Source: Litoditis marina
Taxonomy: Eukaryota > Nematoda > Chromadorea > Rhabditida > Rhabditidae
Direction of reading: 5' to 3'
Length of the DNA: 64,000 nt
Assembly (NCBI GenBank): GCA_964036275.1
Contig: OZ038433.1
Span: 558,001 to 622,000 of the forward strand
A program made the translations under genes and the position numbers. The notes below the pieces were generated by a model. The model was not told where the DNA came from. It saw only the letters and a program-made list of their open reading frames with translations, and made no database searches. Positions 26,201 through 34,108 of this stretch are shown here, piece by piece (the stretch's first letter is position 1; each line of letters begins with the position of its first letter).

Positions 26201-29200
26201 TTAAGTACCAGTGAAGTGTATTTCAAGTGAAAAAAAAACAACACTACCCAGACGTTTATTCTTCCTTGTTTGTTAGAATCGGTATTCGGTATAACCAAAC
26301 AGGAATCACACATTCTCTGATTACCCACTTTTCACGAATCACGTATATTTCAAGACGAAGTACGAGTAGTTTCGAGTTCGAATAGAGTTCTGATTGTAAC
26401 CAGTCTGCAGCCTGGCCTCAAATCGGTGCCAAACTGTTTCACATTTACATAAAGAGCAAGAGGACAAAACAACAATCAAATTCTACTAGTAACCTTTACT
26501 ATGAGCAGTCTGCAACCTTTTACTAACAACTTCTTTTTACCAACTACTGCCTGAATATCAACTCGGAATATTCCGTAGTCATAATTCACGTTACCTGTTT
26601 CAATTGCTTACGGCTTTTCTGATTGATGGACAATGCCACAAACTTTTCAAAGCAATCGAATTTCGTGTCAGAGTTCATCTCATCGAGCAACGATGTCATA
26701 TCTTCCAATATAGCCTGAAAATCGTCTATTATGAATTTATACGTTTCAATCGCGGGTGATAAATCAAGAAGTGTGGCCTCGGATAAGACAAATTCCAGCA
26801 CGCCTGCTCAGATTCAAAAGAAGTTTCCCAATTTTCTAAAAAAAATATATATTCGTAAAAAGTGGGGGACCAGGAAGTGTGTGAGTTCTGTTCGGTTTCA
26901 CCGTTTTCTGCAAAAAGTGAACAATACGATGTTGTGAATGAGTGTGCAACAAAAATAGAACAATACCTTTGCTTGCACAACGGTTCACAAAAAACAATTA
27001 GAAAAATGTATATTTAGTGTGAAAGTGCATAGTGGATTTACGTAAGTACGTTGTGAACCGTTGTGCAAGCAAAGGTATTGTTCTATTTTTGTTGCACACT
27101 CATTCACAACATCGTATTGTTCACTTTTTGCAGAAAACGGTGAAACCGAACAGAACTCACACACTTCCTGGTCCCCCACTTTTTACGAATTGTTCTCTTT
27201 TTGCTAGTTGTACCAGTACAACCACTTTTAGAGTTGACTTTGAAAAACGATTTTTAAATAGTGGTGACTATCAAACATCCTGATATCTGGAAGTTCTAAG
27301 TTTTCAAACGATGTTATCTTTGTTTTTCAAAATATTTTTGGCGCTAATTAACTTCTTAAATTGACGTGATAAGCGAAACTGGTTCAAAGAACAGCTTTTT
27401 TTTCCGCTTCGTTAATTGAAATCTGAGTATTGTGAAAAATCTGCGTCATTACAGTAAGAAAATATTTTCTCCATTGGCGCGAACGGGCGCCAGCCATTGG
27501 CGCCAGATATAGAACCTGTCACTCTAATTAGTAACAAATAACTTGGAATGAATGGCCTCGACCAATTAACACAATTTCTGACTGTTTTTTGGTTCAGAAA
27601 CCCTATTTTCAATTTTGGCGCCAATTGGCGGATAAAGTACCGTTTTGGCGCAGAATGTCGAAGAAATGGTGGTATTCAAGCCGTATTCGTTAACTATGTT
27701 CATAGTTCGGACATCTGTAGAACATTTCGCTCGTTACCCTACTTGCCTGGCGTTGTTCTAATTTGGCGCCACTGGGCGCCAGCGTTTGGCGCCAAATATG
27801 AAGTTACTCTAACTGGTAACAAATAACTTGGAATGAATGGCCTCAACCAATTAGCACAATTTCCGACTGTTTTTTGGTTCAGAAACCCTATTTTCAATTT
27901 TGGCGCCAATTGGCGGATAAAGTACCGTTTTGGCGCAGAATGTCGAAGAAATGTTGGTATCCAAGCCGTATTCGTTAACTATGTTCATAGTTCGGACATC
28001 TGTAGAACATTTCGCTTGTTACCCTACTTGCCTGGCGTTGTTCTAACTTGGCGCCACTGGGCGCCAGCGTTTGGCGCCAAACATAAACCATGACACCAAA
28101 TTTCCAGAGAAGGCTGGAATTCACTAATCTAACCTCTGTGCAAAATTTCGGAGCATTTTATCCATGGGAACACATATTTTCCAGCTTCTGGCGCCTATTG
28201 GCGCCCGCGCCAAGCGCCAAACAAAACGTGACATCACCAAACTTTTGGGACCGCGCTAACTTTAGGGTTTACACATGTGTGCCAAATTTCAGCCGAATAG
28301 GTCCAGTAGTTAAAAAAATAATTTTCTATGCGGACATTGGACGAGCGACGAGGGACAACGGAAATTTTCATAACTGTCAGTGCACCCATCGCGCACAATC
28401 AACTTTTATTTTTTTCAATCAAACTTTTATTTTTTCAATCAAACTTTTATTTTTTTTCAAAAAGAGAGTTTGGTTTGCGTTTCGCGCGCGACGTCAGATT
28501 GCGGACTATACCCGGCGACACGCCAAAGCACACGACAATAAAATATTTCAGTCTCGGATCGATCGGTACGGTACGGTCGTTTAGAGTATATTTTCATTGT
28601 TTTGTTTATTATTGTGTGTTTACACCGGTTTAAAATCTCATAATGAGTAGTGTTCAGGTGTGGGGGGATGGGCTGGGTTTCTTTTGCATCTCACCTTTCC
28701 ATCTCGCTTGGGTATTCTGAAAAAGCCTTATAATTTGATTAGAAATACTATTCATAATTTGTAGTCGTGTTTGACCCTCAACATTCAGGGTTCATCGAGT
28801 TTGTACTCATCATGCCAACTTATCTCTCCCATCTCACTTCACACATGTCCCACGCGGTGTTTTTCCTTTTTGAATCTGAAACCAACCGATCATTGGAAAT
28901 AACTCATGTGTTAATATGTATTCATTTCAAATGATGGGAGAAATAAGGATACAGGGTGGCTTATTTACCTAAACTAGGTCCTAAAAGTAACTGCATGTTA
29001 TAACTTATTTCATGATTTTGCTTCAAAATTAGGAGAATGGATTCCGACACTTTTCCCTGCCCGTGTCCGTTCGAACAGTTTCACATGAATGGGTCTACGA
29101 TGTTTTATTTAGTGAAGTAACAATAAAAAATAGGACTGGCCTTTTTTTGCTCCGTTGGTTTAGGCTGATGAGCAACCAGGTAAGCATATAGTTTGGGGTC

Positions 29201-32200
29201 ATCAGCATCACCTCATTGTTTTTGTAGTATAGGCAAAAAGTAATGTTTAATTATTTGTCCTCACTTCTACCCGTTATTCCGTTCTTGGTCTTCATATCTT
29301 CCTCCATTATTATTAATCAGTTCTCTAATGCAAGTTTTGGCTTTCAGCAGCAATCATATCGCAAATATTCGTGACGGCTGAAGAAGCAGCTAACTGAAGG
29401 TAACTGGCTGACCCTAGCTGGTTTCGTCGTTGAATTGGAGTGAAACCGCTCGCACCACTCAGCCACTCACCACGTCGATGTTCCTCTTCAAGTCTCAGGT
29501 ATATTCAATTAATTTAAAATTCACATAATTTCAAACGTGAGGAGACTCTTGTTAAATATGTCATTGAAGCAGCCGTTTTCCTCATAACTTTCAAACCACC
29601 TTTATTTAGTAATTCTTGCGAGAAACGCCGATTTTGTACCCGTTCAGTATTACTGGTCACCCAGTTGAAAAACGTAGTTCTCAACAAACTTATCTGGACA
29701 AATAAGTCACCCCAATATTGACACACCAGCGAGATCCAACTATTGTAAGAAAGGGAGCCCGTTTATTCTCATTACCTCTCATTACCTAGGCCAGATTTGT
29801 TAATTTTCCATAGAAATAATCGAATTTTCTCAAGTCTGGCGGACAGTCTTGTAATTCTATCGGCTGTGGTCAAGTTCTGAGACGATGATTACACATTTTC
29901 ATTTATAAAACTACGAATAATACAAGTTTCCTGTAAAGCCGTAGTTAGCTAAATTGCCAAGTGTTTCCAGAACTTTTTTAACCATTCTAGAGTGTAAATC
30001 CTCTGTATATATATATATATATATGTCTAACTAAGTCAAATCTATAATCTATTGATCTATTCACACTAAGATTGTAGAGTGTAGCTAAATTAACGATAAA
30101 GCAACGAAAACGAGTTTTTAACGGCAATTAACGGAGAAACGTCTAATTTTACTGTGGCCCCCATCGATTTTCTCCTGCTAAACGTATAAGTGATCGCTGA
30201 GTTGGTGATTAGGAGATTGAGAGTAGAGTATGAATATCGCACGTCTCACACACACATCAGTGAAGTATGACTTCCTCCCATTCTCTCCCAAACTTTGAAA
30301 TTTATGAGAACAAAATCGGCTTCCCCCTACCTGTGACACGTAGGAAAGTCGGCTGTGTATGGCGAGCAATGAAGTAAGAAATGGTTAAACTAAAGCGGGG
30401 TTCTTTTTTCAAACAATAGTTAAACAAAGCAAGTTAGTACTGTTTGTAGTACGAGAAGCACTACTTAATAGTGTTGTTGCATTTTGTAGATCGAAGCTGA
30501 GTCATACAAAATTCTAGAATCATGTATTGTTGTCATGTATTGCCTAATTAATATAAAATTCCAGGTTTCGCCGTTTATCAATTTTATATGCTTCTCTCCG
30601 GTCTGACCGTGGCTCTCATCCCAGGAATTATGAGGCAGTTGCTTCGATGTAAAGGTGGGAATTTTATATTTAACATTTTAATATGAAAAAGTGAATAAAT
30701 TTTTAGTGAGAAGAAAGTTAAATTTGGAAAATTCTATGATAGCTTGTTAATATCAGGGACAGGAAGTAACTTTTTTTGTTAACGAAGAACTGGTGCTCTT
30801 GGATTTTCAAACGAAGACCATGTGTACAACATACAGAAGCAGACCAACACTTAACTGATTTGGCTTTCTGTATTCACCAGACAGTTACGTTACTTAATCC
30901 GAGTGTGGCTTATAGTCCCGCTCATATAATACTACTGTCACTACGTTTGTAAAATTGATTTCTTTCACTCTGATTTGTGTCGAAATGTGAGTTTTGAGCC
31001 AGTCTCAAAATTGTTTCGACAGTGTCAAAGTTCATCTTGGTGGACGACTGGGGGTAATGTTAAATGACTAGTTTCATGTATACTTTTTATGCCACGTCTC
31101 ATTACAGGATATGTGACCTTTTCTCTACAAATACGACGATCAAAGCTGATCTTCGCTTCTACAAGAAAGTTGCGATTGACGTTTTCATGATAAATTTAAT
31201 TATTTATGTCTGTTTAAAGTGATAAATGCATTTCTGGCTTACGCTTTTTTTTGTTTCCAGGGCGAGGAAGACTAGGACACTTTATAGAATATGTTTCCAA
31301 ATGTATTAGGCAAACTATACTGATGATGAACTCGTTTCCTGTTCACTTCTTCATTGTCAGAAAATGAGGAAACTATATTTCCTTTTCCTTTGAAAACGGT
31401 GACTCTTGAAGTTCATTATAATGTATCTGATTGATAGGTAAAGTCGAGTTTGTTCCACATTCTGTTGGTTAACGACACTCACAGCACGGCGTTCTCGCAT
31501 ACAGTAATTTTTGCGATTAAACTTGTATTGAGCTCCGTCCACAAAGTTTTCGTGGCGGGACACTGTATCCCACTGCAATTTGGAACGGTGCCAGCACTAA
31601 TTCGCTGCGTATCGCGCTTATTTTCACGCGAATCATTTGCGGAGCGTCTCAAATCGAGGACGCGAGTTCCTTATTTAATAAAGCTGTCCTTGAGAACGCC
31701 GTGACAGTACTCTCTCCTAATATTATAATCATAACCAAAGTATATTTAGACAAATTCCTTCGAACCGCGCTCGGTTGAGTTCACTTAGTGATCGCTAGGG
31801 CATAATCTGATCGAAACAGACATGACCTGTGTTGAGATGGTCGATATAAATGATTGCTAGTAGATATAAACATGTCTTATTGATTTTAGCAACATTCTGG
31901 AAGTATTTACACAGCAGAACTTGTGACTTGACCCGTTTAAAAGCTCGAGCAGAATGCATTTTTGATTAAAAATAGTCCCGTACGTAATATGACGTGTCGC
32001 TGAGAACGCAAACCAATTTTTTTTCAGAAAAATAAATAAAAGTTGATTGAAAAAAGAAAAGTTTGATGGAAAAAAATAAAAGTTGATTGTGCGCGATGGG
32101 TGCACTGACACATAACGACACGACAGCATAACTTTTTTCAACCATGACCGATTTTCCTAATTTTTTCACACAACATGTATTTAATAGATATCTAGCTCTC

Positions 32201-32574
32201 TCTTGTTTTAAATTTCGAAAAAAATGTTTTATTTGAAGACTTTTGTGGTTTGAAAGCCAAAAATGGGTGCGCAATGGCCAAACCAAACACAACTCACACG
32301 CAGCGCTTCGCGCTGCGCGCGATTTTGTTCTGTAGGTATCAGAGAGAACCAAGGTTAACTAAACTTGATAAACATCTATCAAAAAAGTCCGTTCATGGAA
32401 ATGTTCTTGCTATTCGGACAACATTACTGGAATATGCTTGCAACTTCATGTTAACACACTGTTGGATAATTTGATGGAGATATCTTATCTGCTTACCTCA
32501 TTATCTGCTACGGAATCCCGTGACTTTTTAGGTTGCGATACCGGTTTACTAGACGGGTCTCCACGACGCGGCAT
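3030..32574 (-). CDS. Very long multi-exon gene chain: MIF4G domain, charged linker, coiled coil, unknown C-terminal region
   Basis: At least 30 exons on the minus strand can be chained. From 22807 down to 4722 every neighbouring pair I modelled agrees in phase. The chain starts at ATG 32574 (MPRRGDPSSKPVSQPKKSRD...), 5 bases after a TTTTATAG acceptor, and ends at TGA 3032-3030 with AATAAA just after. It is described in two halves below. I find no convincing stop plus poly(A) signal, and no acceptor plus ATG, between the halves, so one gene is the simplest reading. The weakest links are the exon-1 connection across the 5.8-kb intron 26715-32496, a missing exon between 25087 and 22807, the 9-codon exon 17818-17792, and the frame of exon 4072-3988. 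If it is one protein it exceeds 1,500 residues. Two adjacent genes remain possible. Confidence 0.45.
3567..3700. repeat. Foldback MITE, GGACGATTATGTGGACC family (diverged copy)
   Basis: The left arm TTAAAGAAGGACGATTATGT is followed by CAACGCTTCGGTCCT and a central TGCAATACC... spacer. The right arm is decayed (ATCGTCCTCC). Other copies are at 13990, 18908, 34773, 45975 and 54407. Confidence 0.75.
3871..3972. repeat. (ATT)n(GTT)n microsatellite
   Basis: About 26 TAT/ATT trinucleotides run directly into about 8 TGT/GTT units. It lies in the intron just 3' (minus-strand sense) of the exon 4072-3988. The poly-Tyr, poly-Ile and poly-Cys reading frames across it are artefacts. Confidence 0.95.
4099..4215. 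repeat. 120-bp MITE with CACGT(G/T)-containing ends (copy 1)
   Basis: It contains GTCACGTTAAACACGTTAAA, GCAGAACTCAGAAACGTTG and CCTCATTAGAATG, ending in ACGTGACTAATAAATTTACT. The same order of blocks occurs at 57546, 58148 and, inverted, 60912. Confidence 0.7.
4923..5920. mobile_element. Non-autonomous DNA transposon, 1.0 kb with 29-bp terminal inverted repeats
   Basis: The left end ATATAAGACGCTCCAATCTA... (4923-4951) is exactly inverted at 5892-5920. Inside are two inverted clusters of AGTGTGAAAAATTG(T/G)GCCCA units (5160-5265 and 5590-5720) and the motif TACTAGATACGGCGCAG, also seen at 21066. No transposase-like reading frame is visible; the overlapping short ORFs read the repeat clusters. 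Confidence 0.75.
7618..7960. repeat. Inverted array of GGGGACGAGGG units
   Basis: An array of AAAGGGGACGAGGG variants (7618-7728) faces its reverse complement (about 7855-7960, CCTCGTCCCCTTT). The order of variants, including the TATGGCAAAGG and GCTGAGGCAAAG units, is mirrored, so this is one inverted duplication around a 125-bp spacer. It sits in the intron between exons 8136-8044 and 7155-7068. Confidence 0.85.
8137..8498 (-). other. GC-AG intron of the long gene
   Basis: The donor on the minus strand reads CAG|GCAAGT, the usual consensus of the rare GC-AG class, and the acceptor is GATCTTAG. It is the only donor in this exon that keeps the frame between the flanking exons. Confidence 0.45.
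10488..10574. repeat. (CT)n microsatellite
   Basis: About 40 CT units with a short TATC/TGTC interruption, in an intron of the long gene. Confidence 0.95.
13001..13248. mobile_element. MITE with GTGGTTACATTTGACG inverted ends
   Basis: The left end has GGCCAATATCAATTGTAACC then GGCGTCAAATGTAACCACC. The right end has GGTGGTTACATTTGACGGCG and ACAAATGACATTGGCC. A related fragment (GTGGTTACATTTGACGTCG) occurs at about 24560. There is no coding capacity. Confidence 0.65.
13657..13830. repeat. GTAACCGG-rich repeat (copy 1)
   Basis: It consists of ATGTAACCGGG, GGTAACCGGTTGGTAACCTA, CGGTTACCTACGA and GTGGTTTTTACCGTCAGTTT. The same blocks in the same order recur at 58431-58660. An element with related GGTAACC motifs is at 42975-43098. 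Confidence 0.7.
13990..14113. repeat. Foldback MITE, GGACGATTATGTGGACC family (intact copy)
   Basis: A near-perfect palindrome: TTAAAGAAGGACGATTATGT at the left is mirrored by ATCGTCCTTCTTTAA at the right. Inner arms GTCCTTTAAACTGCA and TGCAGTTTAAAGGAC flank a 16-base loop region. It lies in an intron of the long gene. Confidence 0.85.
14351..14917. mobile_element. Minisatellite-bearing element with TAGGGTTGTTAA inverted ends (567 bp)
   Basis: The left end TAGGGTTGTTAATCGAG and right end TTAACAACCCTA bound more than 50 units of CGAGTTTTT / CGAGTTT. Every unit is in the same orientation except near 14600 and 14850, where ACTCGAA runs are inverted. The reading frames through it on both strands (SSFSSFEFFEF and NSKLEKLE types) are periodic by-products of the 9-base unit and are not called as genes. 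Confidence 0.8.
17298..17717. mobile_element. Minisatellite-bearing element with TAGGGTTGTTAA inverted ends (420 bp)
   Basis: The left end is TAGGGTTGTTAAAGTCGA and the right end CTCGATTAACAACCCTA. The interior is AACTCGAAA and AACTCGATTTTTCGCC units, in opposite orientation to the 14351 copy. It is inserted between exon 17818-17792 and the coiled-coil exon 17245-17072 of the long gene. Confidence 0.8.
17792..32574 (-). CDS. N-terminal half of the long chain: eIF4G/PAIP1-like MIF4G domain protein
   Basis: Exons: 32574-32497, then after a gap 26714-26595, 25164-25087, 22807-22662, 22066-21924, 20172-20055, 19236-19164, 18603-18539, 18110-18018 and 17818-17792. The second and third give KFVALSINQKSRKQLKQ and VMQIIYDKAIGEPMLSHLYA, which align with the first helical repeats of eIF4G MIF4G domains (motif IFDKAIxEPxFSxxYAxxC). 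The next three, with FVAHLCCRQLFPTNVIVECL, SLQCVIGLIEGIVNSL and SCMILNVIELQSSGVEKV, fit the FIGELFK, SLECLCRLL and RFMLQDVLDLR positions. The domain is followed by a basic and acidic linker (KAKKLERKSKKTNTDQDEND, GVEEEDVRVLDDENG). MIF4G domains bind helicases such as eIF4A in translation or RNA decay. The partner here is unknown. At least one exon (about 40-90 residues, the FRKLLLxRC region) is missing from my model. Confidence 0.55.
18908..19031. repeat. Foldback MITE, GGACGATTATGTG family
   Basis: The arms TTAAAGAAGGACGATTATGT and CATAATCGCCCTACTTTAA enclose inner arms of CTTTAAACTGCAATACA against TTGCAATTTAAAGGA. This copy has GCTCCAATCTCGGCGCGTCA in place of the GGACCAATCTCAACGC of other copies, mirrored on both sides. 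That points to a subfamily whose arms changed together. Confidence 0.8.
19274..19346. repeat. Short hairpin element, TTTGTAGTTTGATC family
   Basis: CTTTGTAGTTTGATCTCGAT is mirrored by CGAGGTCAAACTACAAAG about 50 bases on. Related hairpins lie at 50046-50110, 56207-56280 and 63429-63505. Confidence 0.7.
19658..19733 (+). pseudogene. tRNA-like sequence, possibly a decayed tRNA-Gln or tRNA-derived SINE head
   Basis: It has an A-box-like TGGCGCAGTGG (19665-19675) and a B box GGTTCGATTCC (19708-19718). The D arm pairs (GCGC with GCGT), and a plausible anticodon loop CTTTGAA would carry UUG. The anticodon stem has a mismatch, the T stem is imperfect, and the acceptor stem GCGCCCA does not pair with the 3' side. 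A functional tRNA is therefore unlikely. It sits inside a region of GGGGA/CCCC-rich repeat (19380-19965). Confidence 0.35.
20375..21761. mobile_element. Non-autonomous DNA transposon, 1.39 kb with AGGGTCCATACTTTTTACG ends
   Basis: AGGGTCCATACTTTTTACG at 20375 is exactly inverted at 21743-21761. Subterminal regions are rich in GCGTATTACGC and its complement on both sides. The interior holds CAGGGAG-rich sequence (20800-20935), a TACTAGATACGGCGCAG block shared with the 4923-5920 element, and a nested palindrome at about 21440-21540 centred on TATCCGGATA. No transposase is visible. Confidence 0.75.
21440..21540. repeat. Palindrome centred on TATCCGGATA
   Basis: GATTGCACACCATTTGCCCC and TGCCTCTGTCCATATCC mirror GGATATGGACAGGGGCA and GGGGCAAATGGGGTGCAATC. 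The arms are about 43 bp with almost no spacer. Confidence 0.8.
23923..23978. repeat. Short perfect hairpin
   Basis: CACGATCTCCTATGCGTATA and its mirror TATACACATAGGAGATCGTG are separated by about 12 bases; there is one mismatch. Confidence 0.8.
26851..27190. repeat. Long inverted repeat, two 140-bp arms
   Basis: The arm 26851-26990 (ATTCGTAAAAAGTGGGGGAC ... ACGGTTCACAA) is the almost exact reverse complement of 27051-27190, with a 60-bp spacer. It lies just upstream, in minus-strand sense, of the first MIF4G exon of the long gene. Its GTAAAAAGTGGGGG outer end resembles the ATGAAAAAGTGGGGG end of the palindrome at 62138-62667. Confidence 0.85.
27531..28090. repeat. Tandem duplication of a 285-bp unit rich in TTGGCGCC
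   Basis: GTAACAAATAACTTGGAATG occurs at 27531 and 27816, and the following roughly 270 bases are nearly identical, including TTTTTGGTTCAGAAACCC, TTGGCGCCAATTGGCGG and TGTTCATAGTTCGGACATC. GGCGCC recurs about ten times from 27478 to 28206. The open frames here (MNGLDQLTQ.. and MNGLNQLAQ..) are the same stretch read twice. I see no splice or homology support for a gene. Confidence 0.85.
28376..28480. repeat. Repeat with CAGTGCACCCATCGCGCACA, paired with an inverted copy at 32025-32110
   Basis: CAGTGCACCCATCGCGCACA followed by repeated TCAATCAAACTTTTATTTTT occurs here on the plus strand, and its reverse complement occurs at 32025-32110. Both copies encode an APIAHNQLLFFSIKL-type peptide, so the similarity reflects repeat homology rather than a gene. 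Confidence 0.65.
29037..31367 (+). CDS. Putative small nested gene, four exons
   Basis: Model: exons 29037-29111, 29164-29179 (16 bp), 30565-30654 and 31261-31367, with every phase agreeing and ending in TGA; the product is 95 residues. The ATG lies 4 bases after an AAAATTAG acceptor. The protein has a Cys/Pro-rich start (MDSDTFPCPCPFEQF), a hydrophobic segment of about 20 residues (FAVYQFYMLLSGLTVALIPG, one possible membrane helix) and a basic tail (RQLLRCKGRGR). It lies on the strand opposite the long gene, inside that gene's 5.8-kb first visible intron. I do not recognise it. The tiny second exon and the unusual first donor (TTA|GTGAAG) lower confidence. Confidence 0.35.
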
Positions 32575-33366
32575 GGTGCCTATAAAAGACTTTTCTCGCA
32601 GAAAATTTACCGGGAAAAATGAAATTTAATTCTACACTTTCTAGCTGGAAATATTCAAATGTATAAAAAAAAGCAGATGTGGTTGTATTTTTCTAGTAAT
32701 CGTTAACTCTAACTCGTACTCGTACACTACGGCTGTAAACAGGTTGTAGACACTGTATGTGTTGGAAATGAACTGTTCATCCAGTAATATTTGATTCCGT
32801 CGGAAAAGCAACAGTGAGAATGGAACGACAAGTAAGAGCAACAGATAAGCACTGGAAAATAGTTCAAATAATGTTCTCAGTTGATAGAAGTGTATTCATT
32901 CAGCAAGCATCATAAAACTCAAAAATTACAACTTGATCAAAAAATATACACACTAATGCGGATTTGCGGATAAAACATTCGAATCTGGATAAAAATTATA
33001 TACATGGAACCAACATTAATAAGGATAAAACATTCAAATCCGGATAAAAATAATATGCATACAAACAAAACAATCTAATACCTAGTACCTTACCGGTAAA
33101 CACGAGCTCACAAGTTCGAATTCGTGTACAAAGTTCTAGTTTTGACAAAAATGGAGTTGAACCCTCGAAACAACATTAATAAAGATAAAATATTCAAATC
33201 CGGGTAAAATGGATCTCAAATAGTTACTCGTCAACGCTTTGACTGTAAGAACTAGGTAAAGTTTTGCTTGGTTGAGGAAATAACCAAATAACTTATTTCG
33301 AGAGAGCAGTAATCGAAATCTGCCGCAATTAGTTTCGGTTCGGAAAGTGTGCAACACACAAACTAT

Positions 33367-34055
33367 CTATCGCCCAATGGTAAAATATCTAAAAGAGCGC
33401 CGTGAAAAGGAGCGGCTGGCTAAAACGACAATTAGAGTCAAATACATTAACATAGAGAAACCGTATATGATAAAATGATAGAATCTACAAGGCATCCAGA
33501 GAACTGCGAATTCAGCTTCGAATTTGTTATCTCCGTTTTGCGGACTTCGCAAGATCATAGAAGCATAGCCCACGTCATAGGTTCCCATTCTAAAATACCC
33601 AATGATGAAACCATGAATAATGAGTGGCCTAAACAACTGGTTTCTACTCCAGAAAACTACAAACCCGATTTGCCAAATTGCCACTAACCACACTAACGTT
33701 ATACAGACGTTTACAATTTTTGGACGACTCTCTAAATTCTGGGTGACAGAACAAAAAATGGTGTATATTTCTATGTTTTGGGTGATCAAAATGATATTTT
33801 TTTTGTTCAAAATCCAGATAATCACCCAATTTCGACGAATTTTTGGGTTATTATCTGAATATTTGGAGTTTTTAATTTTGGGGTGACCAAAGTTCAGACG
33901 TTGTCTAGGGTTGTATACGTCTGCTTATAAAGCGAAGTAACCGTATGGGCTGGCGGCTGGCTCAAAACATGTCTCATAGCTCATAGTACAGACGTACAGG
34001 AATATAACTTCGCTCTACACTCGTACATATGAGTCCGATGCATAAGAGCATAAGT

Positions 34056-34108
<53 letters not shown>

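Noticed and set aside
28090..28633. 164-codon plus-strand open frame near the GGCGCC repeats
   Set aside because: It shares its middle part with an inverted repeat copy at 32 kb and has no family resemblance; probably repeat sequence.
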